This document shows, one piece after another, positions 1 to 11,624 of a stretch of DNA of 64,000 nucleotides. Each line of letters begins with the position of its first letter. Position 1 is the first letter of the stretch. The DNA is from Culex pipiens pallens. Lineage: Eukaryota; Arthropoda; Insecta; Diptera; Culicidae. A program made the translations under genes and the position numbers. The stretch is taken from positions 184,426,053 through 184,490,052 of the forward strand of contig NC_068939.1 of assembly GCF_016801865.2 (NCBI RefSeq), in the 5' to 3' direction. The notes below the pieces were generated by a model that worked only from the letters and a program-made list of their open reading frames with translations, searched no databases and was not told where the DNA came from.

Positions 1-880
1 CGGAATCGGTGTGGAATATTAATGCGATTGTAAGGTTTTTGTCGACTTCTCTGTGTGTGCCAGAGCATGGCAGGGTGGGGATTATTGCCAGGATAAGTGA
101 TACGATGAAATGCATTGGTAATGATTCATACCGTTTAGGTGGCGCGGAAAATGGACGCCCTGGCGGGATTTGGCCGTGACAGGTCGTAAGGGATTAGATC
201 TTGGGACATTATGCTTAAGGGGTAACTTACAAGAAACCGACATTCTTCCTAAAACTAACTCCATGTCCAAGTCTCACCACGGGATGCCACACCACGAAGA
301 AGGACACGCTGGTCCAGACCCATTAAAATATTCGATTAGTCCCGAAAGATTGCACGAGAGCAGCACTCGCAAATGAGCCAATTACACCCAATTGCCATTA
401 TAGAGAGAAATCGCCTCGAGCGTTGAGATTTCGTTGTAACGTACGACCGACGACTCTGTGTTAACGCCCCAAACTTCGAACAGGCGACTGTAATTTCCTA
501 TCGGCCGTTGGGGTCAATTTGGCCCCCGGCGGCGGCGTTGGCAGTTGGTCGTGTGTGGCAGTTTTGGGGACGATATGATGGCCACTTTTATGGGGCTGAA
601 CCTTTCATTTCCGGCGCTAAATGAAACGATTGCTGATAGTGCGCGCTGGGATGTGGTGTTTGTTGGGAGGAAGATTGGCTGGTTTGATTTGATGGTTTTT
701 GAAATAACCAGTGGAGTTTGATGTTTATCACAGTTTTATAAATTGAACAAACTATTTTAAACACTTGCCAATTTCCATTTGAAATGAATATTTCAATATG
801 ATCAAAATTATAGTTTGTAACCTTTCGGATGTCGTGTTTTTCGGCCCCCCTTACAAACGTCATTACAATCGGTGCTCAAT
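1..880. other. Unannotated unique-looking sequence
   Basis: This is mixed-composition sequence with a GC-rich patch near 480-560 and no obvious repeat structure. I see no open frame with coding character, no splice-bounded exon and no RNA gene. It could be intron or intergenic DNA. Confidence 0.4.
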
Positions 881-1119
881 GTACAGTAGCGCGACTGCCG
901 AAAAATCAGGGGGCAAAAAAAGTATTGAAAAAAAAACATCAAAATTTTAATGGAAATGGAAGTGTTATCAGTTGAAAATAATCTGAAATGCATTTTTCTG
1001 CAATGATAATCATATTTTTTAGTATGCTTGGGATCGTCTAATTTATTTTTGAATTTAATAAAATTCCGATGGACAGCACCGCAAATATTTTTTTCTCACA
1101 AAAAAAAGTTTCATCAATA

Positions 1120-3772
1120 CAGTCCAGACTCGATTATCCGAAGGCCTCGGAAAAATTTCACTTCGGATAATCGAATCACGAAAAAAAAATTGTTCATTGT
1201 CTAATTTTTGACTGTCGAGCTTAGGTGTGACCCCTAAACAACGTTAAAGCGATTTAGAATTTTTAAATCCAAGATGGCGGCCAAAATGGCGGTGATGCAA
1301 TATTGAAAAAATGCATTTTATTTTTTAATAGGCAATCAACAACTCAAATTTGACTAAAATGGGGTCGTAGAACTCAAATTTTATGTTAAAAACAAGAAAA
1401 TGAAAAAAATACGAAATCTTTTTTTTTTTTTGTTCGTGATTCGATTATCCGAAGTCCCATGCAAACTAGAGCGTCCAATTTCCCGGGGTTTGAAAATTAT
1501 CCAAAATTGCAACAAAATAGTATAAAATAGCAACTATAATGGTCAAAATAAGTGTTAGGTTCAATTAGTGCCTTGGCTGCTTGTACAAAAAAAAACCCGA
1601 TTTAATATCACCAGAGGTGAAATAGAGCCTTTCTTACAAAATGATGAAACTCCGAGAAATATATTGGTGCAATTATTTTTTCAAAAACATAATGATACCA
1701 TCCAGTGAGAATTTAACCTAAAGCTTCGAATCTATTAAGGCTAAACCTCAAATGCCATTTTTTTAATTTCAGAAGCACATTATTTGTCGCAAGACATTTA
1801 AATTTAATTAAGAAAAACATATTGGATTGACATTATTAGAAAAAAAAGGGTACTCAGTCTATAATGTTAGTCTATGATTAACTTAAAAAAATATGTATCG
1901 CTATTGCACTTTGTCGATCAATTATGAGAAGCCAGAAAGAACACTTTCACGCGCAGCGTAAAACGCGCAAGCGTAAAAGCGCTGGCGTTGAAGCTTCGAC
2001 TTGACGACTTATCGAGCTTTCAAGCGAGAACGAGCCGGGACTTCGAATTTGATGTTCAGTATATCATTTTGTATAAATTCAAAAATTTAATAGGAAAAAA
2101 TAGGGTAAAAATAAGACGAAAAACACTAAAATCGCTATATCTCTGGAAATACATTTTGGAAAAGCTTCAAATTTTGGGCCCAAACAGTTTATGGCGCATG
2201 TTTTCGAATTGCTTTTTGTTTGAAACTGAATTCTTTAAATTTGATAGTGTTATCTGTAAAATAGTCCAAAAAATACCTCTAAAAATGGCTTTGACCACAT
2301 TTACTGGTCGGAAATTGTGAATCGAAAAATAAAATGTTCGTCTCCGACCCCACGGCTACAGATCTGGCTTTTAAAAATTGTGGGTTTTACGAGCGGTTTT
2401 TCAGTGATGGAAGACACAAATTTTTAAGAGCGGATACAGACATCGGCCATGTATTTCAGAAAAAGAGCTCTCAAAAATCAGACTTTGAGTTCCGGGTTTC
2501 GGGCCAAAATTCAATCGAAAGAGCGCATCTAAACCTTCAATTTAGTAATAGGATTTTTTCCTGGGACGAATCCTCGCCGTGCACGAATTTTTTTAGATTT
2601 CTGAAAAAAGCGTTTTTCCAAAAGCAAACCTTAAACCATTCTTTTGTAAGAAAGGCAAAACATACAACTTCAAGAAAATGTATATTTTTTCTAAATATAT
2701 AAGCTTTGTATTGATAAGAAGTAGATAGGTATAATTTGTTTAATCACAGTGTTTGGAATGTGAGTAAAATGAATCCATGCTCCAAAACGATAAAATTGAT
2801 TTTGAATACGCCTCTGTGACCAGTTTGAGAGAATATTATAAATAATAAAATTGATAATTCAGTTGAAATCAAAGAAAAAATCGTGCAGTAAATATGTTTT
2901 TCATGGAAAAACATTGAAATGAAAAAAAATATGTTTTTCATAGCAAATATTTTATTCTGAACAATTCTTACTGGTTTACCTTATAATTTACCTTAAAAAT
3001 CTGCTATTCACTTAAAGTACAATTTTTATGTAATCACAACTCAATGTTTTGAAATGTTGGGAGCGAGTATTTGAAATATGTTTGCATTTTTTGAGCACTT
3101 TTATATAATATGAAGTAGTTTTTTAATGTTAATGTTTTGAATTATTCGGCCTAATAAAAGACTGAACACTTTTAAATAAATTAACCTAATTATTATAGCA
3201 AAAATCCTCTAAGAGACATTTAATGACACCAATTCAATTTTCTTTCAATTTGGTCATGGTAAACAAAACGCAAAAAAAAAGATTTTTTACAGGAAGCGTA
3301 ACCTTATTTTCAAATAATATAACAAGAATTTTCGTGTATAAAGCTTACCAAAATTTTAAAAGTTTATTTTCATTTCACTATATCGTAATTTTTGCTGTCC
3401 AACAAATAAACAAGAGCTACTCCTTGTTGTGAATGTTTCAGAAATTAATATCATCATGAAATGGAATTTTCAAACTGATAAGTTTAATAAGAACAGTAAA
3501 TTAAATTTAATAAAATATAGTTCTTTCATTATTTGTTTGGTAAGTTTAAAAAATGTACCAAAAAGTTAAGAAAATGTATACTTTCGCTTGAATTTCGGTA
3601 ATTCCCGGGAAATTTAGAAATTTCCCGGGAAACGGGAAATATTTTTTTTCGGGAAATCCCGGGAATTCCCGGGAATTTTTTTCCCGGGACGGGAAATTGG
3701 ACGCTCTAATACAAACCTTTGGATAATCGAAACTTCGGATAATCGAGGCTTCGGATAATCGAGTCAGGACTG
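1120..3772. mobile_element. pogo/Tc1-like MITE (TA target), interrupted by a hAT element
   Basis: The left end is CAGTCCAGACTCGATTATCC and the right end is its inverted counterpart, ending in a reverse-complemented GACTCGATTATCCGAAG block and ACTG. Both ends are flanked by TA (1118-1119 and 3773-3774), the target of Tc1/mariner/pogo elements. Without the hAT insertion the element is about 400 bp and has no transposase frame, so it is non-autonomous. Several extra copies of the CTTCGGATAATCGA motif lie near the right end. Confidence 0.8.
1467..3708. mobile_element. hAT-type DNA transposon, degenerate or non-autonomous, 2.24 kb
   Basis: The inverted termini are TAGAGCGTCCAATTTCCCGG on the left and its complement ending GGACGCTCTA on the right. 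They are flanked by 8-bp duplications ATGCAAAC (1459-1466) and ATACAAAC (3709-3716), 7 of 8 identical. An 8-bp TSD and TAGAG ends are hAT hallmarks. Repeated CCCGGGAA motifs lie inside the right end (3600-3690). Two frames in the interior (1988-2320 and 2334-2702, +) are longer than neighbours, but I see no hAT dimerisation or catalytic motifs, so I do not call a transposase. Confidence 0.8.
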
Positions 3773-4000
3773 TACTTACATAAACTGGAAACTTATGGTT
3801 GCAAAAAAACTGAACAGGTGTATAATGCAATTGAAATCTAATTTTTTTTTATTTGCATTAATTTTGTTGTTCGAACTTTTCAAAAAATATTCAAATCAAA
3901 TTCAAATCACAAAAAAACATTAAAATACTATTTTTTACATGAATTTGCACCAGACTTTTTTCTAGGTGCACAGACTTTTTGAAAATTGTAATTCAATTAA

Positions 4001-4385
4001 GGCTGGTACAAATTTTATTTAAAGGTTCAGGGGGCAAAAACATATTTTTTTTTAAACTTCAAAATTTCAATGGAAATTAAAGTGCAGTCAGCTGAAATTA
4101 ATTTGAAATGCATTCCCCTGCGTTTAACATCATTTTTACCATGTTTGGGTCGATTTGAACATCTTTAGAATTTTTGAAAAATTTTGATTTTCAGTGTCGC
4201 AAAAAAAAAATCGTGTTTTCGTCAAATTTTATTTTTTTTAAAAATAATGATTGCAAAACAACTGAACTAGTGTAAAATGCATTTTAAAACACTTTGGAAT
4301 TCAAATGTTTTGAGCAAGGCATGTTATTTATTTTTTAATATTTTTTATTTTTTGAAATCTTGGCTTGTAATTTCAATTTTTATAT
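4001..4385 (+). mobile_element. Harbinger-like MITE, family A copy 2
   Basis: The left end reads GGCTGGTACAAATTTTATTT after a TAA (3998-4000), as in the copy at 36327. The interior has the family landmarks CAGGGGGCAAAAA, CAGCTGAAATTAATTTGAA and GATTGCAAAACAACTGAACT in order. The right terminus is lost. Confidence 0.7.
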
Positions 4386-5218
4386 TTTTTAGATGGATCT
4401 GTAAGATAGGTATTTATAGCAAGAACTGGCAACCCTTATAAGATGAATCTCTACGTCCTGGACTGAAAAGAAATTGCTATAAATTTTAGCAATTTCATAG
4501 GTACTTCAATCAGTGAATTTCAAAACAAACGAATTGAATACTTTTAAAATCTGGCAAAGCTGCCATGAAATATCACCTTCTCAGAAAAAATAATCGTGTT
4601 TTTAGGCCAACTTTTTGAAGCTTTCATGAAAATGACATCCGTATTATATATTAGAAGACTGCACTGCACCATGTCTATTGAAAAATTTCCAAATTTATTT
4701 AAATTGTCACCATCCCTTGATAGAAAATCGTCCGAAATCAATTTTCCCTCAACTTTTCGCTCTCTTTCCCTTTTCCCGACGATCGGTTCCAGGAAAGGAC
4801 CGGGTTTGGTCGTAAAAAATAAACCCATCAACAGGACATTTTTTTCGTTGTTGTTCTGTCTCCTTTCCCCTCTTCCGGGTGCAGAAAAAAGACATAAATC
4901 GCTGTTTAAAGAGGGCTGCTGTGCGCAATCATATTGAATGGTTATTTTCCCCTCCCTTTTTCCTATGGATAGCCCCCGGAAGGGCCCAGATTTGAGAGGG
5001 TATAAATTTAACATATTTTCCTAGTTTTCTCATTACTTTTACGACTGTGATGGCGACATAAAAAGCGCATAAAAAGTATGCTAGAAAGGATAGACTTGAT
5101 GATGACATTTTGATGAGTTTCGAGCTGAAATTGTGCGTGAAACTATCGCGCTTGCGAGAACTTTAAATGCGTCAAATTGAGCGCCATCTGCTCACGCGTA
5201 CTAATTGGAAACTGATTA
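4386..5218. other. AT-rich stretch, nothing recognised
   Basis: Two overlapping frames at 4544-5014 (-) and 4596-4937 (+) are open, but neither shows a domain, a splice context or coding-like composition. I see no repeat ends here. Confidence 0.3.
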
Positions 5219-5224
5219 CTTTAA

Positions 5225-5364
5225 CCCTTTCAAGACTGATGGGTCATATATGACCCAAAAATGAAAATTTTCAAAACTAGCCTATAATTTTCGAATGGTC
5301 TTAAGAATCATTTTCCCATCATTAGATTAAAAAATATTTTTTTGAAAATTCGGGCTCGAAAGGG
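5225..5364. mobile_element. Short MITE with TTAA target
   Basis: TTAA (5221-5224) is followed by CCCTTTCAAG, and the inverted CTCGAAAGGG is followed by TTAA (5365-5368). A short inverted GGGTCATATATGACCC lies just inside the left end. TTAA duplication is typical of piggyBac-type elements; the 140-bp length means it is non-autonomous. Confidence 0.65.
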
Positions 5365-5368
5365 TTAA

Positions 5369-6830
5369 ACGCCTACAATTTTCCCACGTGTATCTCGTTA
5401 AACAGCGTGTCTAACCGGTTCGGATGTTCTGTACCACCAGGAGGGTGAACGAGAAGCGGCTTTGAAAGAGAACACGGCAAGAATTCGTCAAATCTGCTCC
5501 CTTCCCCCTAATTAGCACTCATCGTGATAATTGGCTTCACAGATTAAACTGTGTGTGTGTGTCAGTGTCATCCACCCTCCACCACACCTGATGGGAGAAG
5601 GGGGTTTGTCGTGCGTAACGAACGCGGATGTAAACAAGTTCTTCTAATTAAAATTTCACGTTGAAGCGATTTGAGCAAAGTTTTTGGACTGTGAGAAGCA
5701 AATTTGCAAATTTAATTTACGAAAAAATAAAAGAATCGTTTCAGTTCGATGCCTGCGAAAAACTTATAGCCAGCGAATAACAACTCCGTCAATAAAACGC
5801 GACTTTTCGGATTGATTATGTCTGATTGCCAAAAAGATTGTGGAGTACCGCATAAACAACGATAAACTATATTTCGTGCGATTTGAACATTGTTCTAACA
5901 AAAATAGTAAAAAGAATTTAGTTTCATTAACGCGCTTCCCTAAAAATTCATTATCTCTTTTCCCCTCCATAAACCTCATTATTTTACGATTATTCATGTG
6001 CACACAAAGCCCCAACCCCACTAAATCGACCATTAACCGCAGTAAGCTCCCCCTTGCTCCAAATAACAACCCCAAACTCCACCTTCAGGAAAAAGCTGTC
6101 ATCCAAACCCAGGAGGGGCATTCAGTTGTCCTTCCGCCTAAAATACGAAAATACACGACGACGCCCGCCACCAGATAAAATATTTTAGCACGAGCGTAAA
6201 ACTTCCGTATGTGCCTTATCTCGATATTAGATTTAATTTACTGGACCATTTCAGGGAAGCGCATCTCTCCCCCATCTGTGCCGTTGACAGCCAGGTCAAC
6301 CAAATTCAGGGCAGCGTCGCACGTGAAACGTGCTGAGGTTTTCCTCCAACTGGAAAAACTTTCTCCTCCCAAGTCTTGTTTTTTTCCTCCCCCTGTGTTT
6401 GCAAATATTAGGGGGGAGACACTGCGACCGACCTAATGAATTTCACATCTTCCATCATCGTCGGCCGTCTATCGTCACACCATCAACCGGCGTTCTCGAG
6501 AATGGGGAGGTAAACGTTCTCTTCTGTCTGTGTAAGACTGCATTCTAAATCGGCGAAATTAATTCATACTCACGAACTGAGAATGAGCTGATAAATGGGC
6601 TGCGACGTGCTGACGAGGATGCTGGCTGCTGCTGTTGTGACTAGCAGGTGGTCGATTGCGACGCAGAAATGAGTCATGGTCGGCTCAGGGCAAGGCGCTT
6701 TAGAGACAAAATTTATATGATTTATATTTGAAAATATAGCAATATCTAAAACGTTAAAAACTATTACGCTTCAAAATTCATCAAAAATACAAATTCCAGT
6801 CTAAAAGATTCACAAATGGGTTTCTGTGAT
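5369..6830. other. Unique-looking sequence without a supported gene
   Basis: Higher-complexity sequence with GT and CT microsatellite traces (about 5550-5570) and GC-rich blocks near 6260-6680. Short open frames on both strands have no recognisable protein features. It is plausibly intronic or regulatory DNA. Confidence 0.35.
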
Positions 6831-6832
6831 TT

Positions 6833-6960
6833 GTAGCTCGAAACCGTGAAGTGATAGAAATTTGGTGTCAAAGGGAAATTTGTGTAAAATTGGACGTATT
6901 ATTTAAAAGCGTGCTAAAAATTCAGAAAAAATATTTCAAGAAAAAAAGATTTTTTATATT
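6833..6960 (+). repeat. Fragment related to the 45.4-46.7 kb fold-back element
   Basis: The segment with GATAGAAATTTGGTGTCAAA and the following AATTGGACG..GCGTGCTAAAAATTCAGAAAAA parallels one arm of the large inverted repeat (45560-45660). Only this piece is present, without the terminal TGGGTAATTCTC. Confidence 0.5.
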
Positions 6961-7149
6961 TAAACTTAAATTTTACTAATAATCTATCCTTATTTCGATA
7001 ATTCTACTTTCGATAATGGACGATTATTCATTTTTTGTAAAATGTTGCATGCTTCAAACGTACATTAAAATTTTGTATGCTTCATATAAAAATTTGCTTT
7101 GTTTTGACTTTGTGAAAATTTTAATAAATCTCTAATCTCTAATAAACTG

Positions 7150-7433
7150 ATAATTCACATCAAATTTTGCTCGTTTGATACCCATTTAGCAAATTTTGAA
7201 AATTTGAGTAATTTCGAAAAAATACAACATTTTGTGAAAATTTTAGTATTTTCAAAAAAAAACTCTAATGAAGTGAAAAAGCATACAAAATTTCGCTTCG
7301 TTTGGTACCCATATTACAAATTATGAAAATTTTAGTGAAAAAGCATACAAAATTTCGCTTTGTTTGATACCCATTTGCAAATTATGAAAAAATTTAGTAC
7401 TTTCAAAAATTATGGTATTTTGTGGGAAAATTT
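7150..7433. repeat. AT-rich tandem repeat, left part
   Basis: Units built from AAAATTTCGCTT, TGATACCCATATTGCAAAT, GAAAATTTTAGTA and CTCTAATGAAGTGAAAA recur at irregular spacing of roughly 60-130 bp. The same units resume at 9852-10240, so the array was split by the retrotransposon insertion described next. Confidence 0.65.
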
Positions 7434-7451
7434 TTGTTTTAATCTAATCTA

Positions 7452-9405
7452 GGTGGGTGTGAGCCTTCGTCGCGTTCGGTTCGGTGTCCCCCGCGTCCGT
7501 TTTGTTTTGTAAATTTTGAAGTGATTTTTCGGTGTTTTGATAAGTGTTTTAGTTTTGTCGGTTCTGTTTTTCACGGGGAGCCGGGAGATCTATCGGCTCA
7601 GGGTGGCCTCCGCCGTAAAAATCCGGATTTTTCGGTTCCGTTGGTGCAATTTGATCGGCGTTGGTGCAATAGTGTTGGTGTTGGCAGGAAAAAGGGCCGC
7701 AGTTTTCAGTGTGTGTGAACGCGGTTGGATGATGAAAGCCGTTTGGCTGAGTGTCTGCGCGCGGAGGGCAGGAGAGCGAGAGAGTGAGCGACGACTTTGC
7801 TCTTCTGTGTGTTGTCCCTCAGATCAGGGCTTTGGTCGCGGATGACCTGTATACGTGTGCGTGCCTGTGTGACCACGCGGCCGGAGTTTTCGCGTGAAGG
7901 TTTGGAGGGAGAGAGAGGTGCCATTGATGCTGCTGTGTGCTTCGTCGTCATCATCATCATCACCAGCACAAACAGCGCGTGTAGGCTGTCGGTGTGTTGG
8001 TGCTGCTTGCTGTTGGAGTGCGCGGTGAGTTCGCTCCATGTTGAGCACACAGTAGAAAGAGAGAAGATTATGGGAGTGTTCTTATATTACGTAACGCAGT
8101 TAGGGGAGAGGGGGTCTGAGTTCCTGTTACGCTCCATACAACGATTTTTGTTTTGCGTTACGTAATAAAAGAACGCTCCATATGCTGCATGTTCGACGCA
8201 CAATAGGAACGGAAACATGAACTTTTTCGGTTTATTTTATTGTTGATTGGATATTCTTGACGTAACATAGTTTGTTTATTTATTTTATTAGTCTAGTTTG
8301 GTATCAAATGACAGAGATTAGCCTGACTTAACGCGAATTTTGAAATTAAAATGAGACCAACCAAAATTATTTTCACACAAGTTTCAATTGTGATTCAGTC
8401 TTTCCACAGCCGGCTGTCTAAGACTGAATCGAATCAACAATATTTTAATACCTAGACAGAAATTTTCCCAACTGTTACATTTTACACTAGCCGATTCTCA
8501 CAGATGCCGACGCTTAAAACTTAGTGATGATTTTCCATTGTTATTTTATTCATTTGAAAATGTTAAATATGCTGATTAATCCCATTACACAAAAAAGTTT
8601 AAATATTAACTAATTATGTTTTTCAAATCGGTCGTTTTAATTTAATTTCTAACTCCTATATTTTAATAAAACAAATAAATAATTAATGTTCACTCCGCAT
8701 CGCTGTAAGAGTTTAAAATAAAGAATCCAATTATACGTTAAATCATTTATAACCTCGAATTTCGCTTAAACACTCAATAATTTAAAGGAAAATATAAACT
8801 TCTCTTTACTCTTACAGTCGGTAGCTTGAGTTTAACAGCAGACATGTTAAAACTGTGTTTAATCAGCATTGCCTTTACATGAGAGAAAGGTTAGTTTAGT
8901 AGTACTACACTCAATTTAATCATGCACGGCTTCGTCGCGTTGTATCTGCCGTGGCTTTAAATTAAAAAAAAACATAAATCACGCATATTTTACACTATAC
9001 AGTCACAAGTATATGTTTAATAATAAAAACAAACTAACTCAATTTGATTCGCCCGTAATACCTTTCGGGGTATATCCTAGGGTTCTACCTCTCCTACTAA
9101 CATTGAGTCCAAAACCTCCCTACAAACATCTATACCACTAAGGTGACGTAGGGGTCCCTGCGCACTTTAGATAGGTGTTTACTAACATTCCTTCATTTCC
9201 CCGAGGATAGCTTGGACCCGGCGTGGACCCCCTTATGCCCTGGGCTGTATTACACACTCATCAAAAGATGAAGACATGGTATCTCCCGTGTTGGATTATT
9301 ATTCCGGATGAGGGTCTAACACAACCACACCAAACAGTGGGATAAGCGTTGTGGAGCCTTCCGGTGGTGGGGCGTCCTCCAAATGCTAATGCTAATGCTA
9401 ATGCT
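7452..9405 (+). mobile_element. Non-LTR retrotransposon remnant with (TAATGC)n tail, nested
   Basis: The element begins GGTGGGTGTGAGCC and ends in TAATGC hexamers (about 9380-9405). A 24-bp direct duplication flanks it (7428-7451 and 9406-9429), which runs from AAATTTTTG into the TAATC repeats of the older element. A variable-length TSD and a short tandem-repeat tail indicate target-primed insertion. The 5' part (7452-8040) is GC-rich and resembles a retrotransposon leader. No reverse transcriptase frame is left, so the middle is deleted. A MITE sits inside at about 8070-8181. Confidence 0.65.
8070..8181. mobile_element. Short MITE inside the retrotransposon
   Basis: The ends are inverted: GGGAGTGTTCTTATATTACG on the left, and a right end whose complement reads GGAGCGTTCTTTTATTACG. 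TGCGTTACGTAAT and its complement lie in the arms, and TA or AT dinucleotides flank both ends. At about 110 bp it is non-autonomous. Confidence 0.7.
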
Positions 9406-9851
9406 AAATTTTTGTTTTAATCTAATCTAATCTAATCTAATCAGACCCTAGCGCAGCCAATCTTTCGAAGGGATCCTGGAGAGTGCCTTAAGTTAGATGA
9501 CGCCTAGCACTCTTCTTGTCATTTATTAACATTTGTAGTGCGCCATTGCATTAGAATGCATTGAAACATCACAAGCGTTAAAGCGGCCAGGCCTACTGCG
9601 TAAAGCCGTATCGCAGAGATGTAATTGGGTTGAGTTTGAGCACTGAGTGTTCGAACAACAACACAATTCTGAATCGACAGGGGAGGAAGAAGCGTGGGGA
9701 CACACCACCATACGCTCCGAGATTTAGTTGTATTCGTTGGGAGCACCATGCTAAGAAGGTTTGGTACTCCGGGACCCTCTGGGATGGGACATTGTATTTC
9801 CACGAATGCCCTGGACACTATTTGCCGTGGTTATAGCGCCACAACTCGCTC

Positions 9852-10245
9852 TTTGTGGGAAAATTTGTGTTTAAAAAAAAAAAATCTAATGAAGTGAAAA
9901 AGAATATAAAATTTCGCTTCGTTTGATACCCATACAGCAAATTTTAAAAATTGGAGTATTTTCGAAAAAATACGAAATTTCGTGAAAATTTTAGTATTTT
10001 CCAAAAAAAAAACTCTAATGGAGTGAAAAAGCATAAAAAATTTCGCCATATTGCAAATTATGAAAATTTTAGTGCTTTCGAAAAATACGGTATTTTGTGA
10101 AATTTTTAGTGTTTTTCAAAAAAACTCTAATGAAGTGAAAATGCATATAAAATATCGCTTTTTTGATACCCATATTGCAAATTATGAAAATTTTAGTACT
10201 TTCAAAAAATACGTTATTTTTTGAAATTTTTTGAGTATTTAGCTT
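9852..10245. repeat. AT-rich tandem repeat, right part
   Basis: Continuation of the array at 7150-7433, with the same CTCTAATGAAGTGAAAA and TGATACCCATA landmarks. It is interrupted only by the retrotransposon insertion. Confidence 0.65.
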
Positions 10246-10261
10246 TGAAACTTACAACCTG

Positions 10262-10650
10262 CGATGGAATAATCATCATCAAAACAAAATCATTGGACGT
10301 TCATCAAGAGAAAAAAACTCGCGCACGAAAGATCGATTGAAAGAATCTAAAAAAAATCATCATCTTGATTATTCGGCGGAACATCTTTTTCACTACTACA
10401 CTTGCAAGTATAACGTCACACGTCGAAAAATGCCTGTCACATTTTGTAGATGGGCAATGTGTGTAAACAAAGTGAAGTTAATATTATTAAGTGGTCTTTG
10501 TCAGCGACAATTCACAAAAAATCATCAGCAGATTGATTTTCTTGGAGAATTTCGGGAGCGATTTTCTTTTGCGTGATTTGCCTCCTCTCTCTTTCGCGGG
10601 TGAAGAAAGTTCGCAAGCGAAGTTGATTTTTTTTGCGATTATTCCATCCC
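10262..10650. mobile_element. Non-autonomous DNA element with GATGGAATAATC ends
   Basis: The left end has CGATGGAATAATCATCATC. The right end is the inverted counterpart, its complement starting GGGATGGAATAATCGC. Similarity continues inward through CTTTC and CGCG-rich blocks. Length is about 390 bp with no transposase. Confidence 0.6.
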
Positions 10651-10662
10651 TGCTAACAACAC

Positions 10663-10875
10663 AGAAAAAATAATGTAAATTTGGAAGCTGTAATTTTGGA
10701 AGGTTGAATATTACCTCTTTTATGATATAATTTACCTCAATTAAGACTGAAAAAGCGACATTACACCAGAGTAGTGGTAAAATTACACATTTTCAGAGGA
10801 TAAATTACACATTTTTTCTGACATAAAAGATGTACCCCTTCCCAGATGTAATATTACCATGATTTTTATTTATAT
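10663..10875. repeat. Probable MITE with ACACAG-type ends
   Basis: Begins with ACACAGAAAAAATAATGTAA and ends near AATATTACCATGATTTTTAT. A related piece in opposite orientation occurs at 56496-56600 (CATGGTAATATTA..). The exact ends are not clear. Confidence 0.4.
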
Positions 10876-10939
10876 TCTTAGTGAAACTATTGAAAATTTT
10901 ACATAATTTGGTTGAATTAAGTCGATTTTAGAAAGATTT

Positions 10940-11075
10940 TAAAAGTGTGTTATCGTCCATTATCGGCGATAAGATTTTCGCCGATAGAATTATCGAAACA
11001 TCGAATTATCGAAATCTCGACGATAACGATAGAATTATCACTGTCGTTATCGAGCGTCAATAATTTTATCGTTCA
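10940..11075. repeat. Palindrome-rich ATCGATAA cluster
   Basis: A run of short inverted motifs (GCCGATA, TTATCGG, TATCGAAA, CGATAACGATA) over about 130 bp. No gene is seen; it may be a degenerate inverted repeat. Confidence 0.4.
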
Positions 11076-11542
11076 AAACCTTGAGTTTTCATGTATTCTT
11101 GATAGGTTATCAAAATTTTACATTTTTTTTTGCTTTCCTTCTTCTCGCTCGAATTCCAACACTGGATTTAGCTGAACCAGCTCAATAATTTAAAGTTTAA
11201 ACATTGGTAGCTTGAAATAATGATGTTCCTTCAAATTGTATAAACAGATATTCTATATCAAAAGTCATTCGAATTTGAAATGATCTTCTTTTTTCCAGCT
11301 CCTTTATATTTTCTCATGTAGGAATGGTTTGCAAACGAAATCGTTTTGTCTAAATTATTTTCAAATTTTATTTCGAAATATTTGAACAGCGTGAAATTTA
11401 CCTTTGATGCGTGAGAAACAAATCTCCACAACCAGTTGCATTTCACGCCAAGTTACTCTAATTAATTTACTCCATCGACGAATTTAGCACCTTTCCTATG
11501 ACTTCATACTTTCTCTTTCGACCGGCAGTACCCAGTTGGGGG

Positions 11543-11564
11543 TATTTAATTGCCTTCATCAGTC
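11543..11564 (+). promoter_or_regulatory. Possible core promoter of the CUB gene
   Basis: TATTTAA (11543-11549) is followed by TCAGTC (11559-11564), which matches the arthropod initiator TCAGTY, 61 bp upstream of the chosen ATG. The TATA-like motif is closer to the initiator than usual, so the initiator alone may set the start. Confidence 0.4.
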
Positions 11565-11624
11565 GTTGGCGGACATCCGCGTGTGACAAGTCTGCAGTTT
11601 CGGCCGGAAACTGACCCCCCAAAA

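Larger units (their letters stand above)
897..3870 (+). mobile_element. Harbinger-like MITE, family A copy 1, split by a nested insertion
   Basis: The outer parts (897-1117 and 3775-3870) match the interior of a MITE that recurs in this window. The shared landmarks, in order, are a stretch reading CAGGGGGCAAAAA, a CTGAAAT/TGCAT core, and a part reading TTGCAAAA..ACTGAAC..GTGTA followed by an AATGCA. The two parts are collinear with the copies at 4001 and 36327. Everything between is a later insertion. The outer ends are eroded, so the termini are approximate. Confidence 0.6.
7434..9851 (-). mobile_element. 5'-truncated non-LTR retrotransposon with (GATTA)n tail, itself interrupted
   Basis: The insertion is bounded by the 15-bp duplication TTTGTGGGAAAATTT (7419-7433 and 9852-9866), which lies within the AT-rich tandem repeat on both sides. 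On the minus strand the element ends in GATTA repeats, split between 7437-7451 and 9419-9444. Its own sequence is about 440 bp (mainly 9430-9851), so it is heavily 5' truncated and has no usable coding region. A second element (7452-9405) landed in its tail. Confidence 0.7.

Noticed and set aside
1988..2702. A transposase gene in the 1467-3708 hAT element
   Set aside because: The frames are separate and lack recognisable hAT dimerisation or catalytic motifs.
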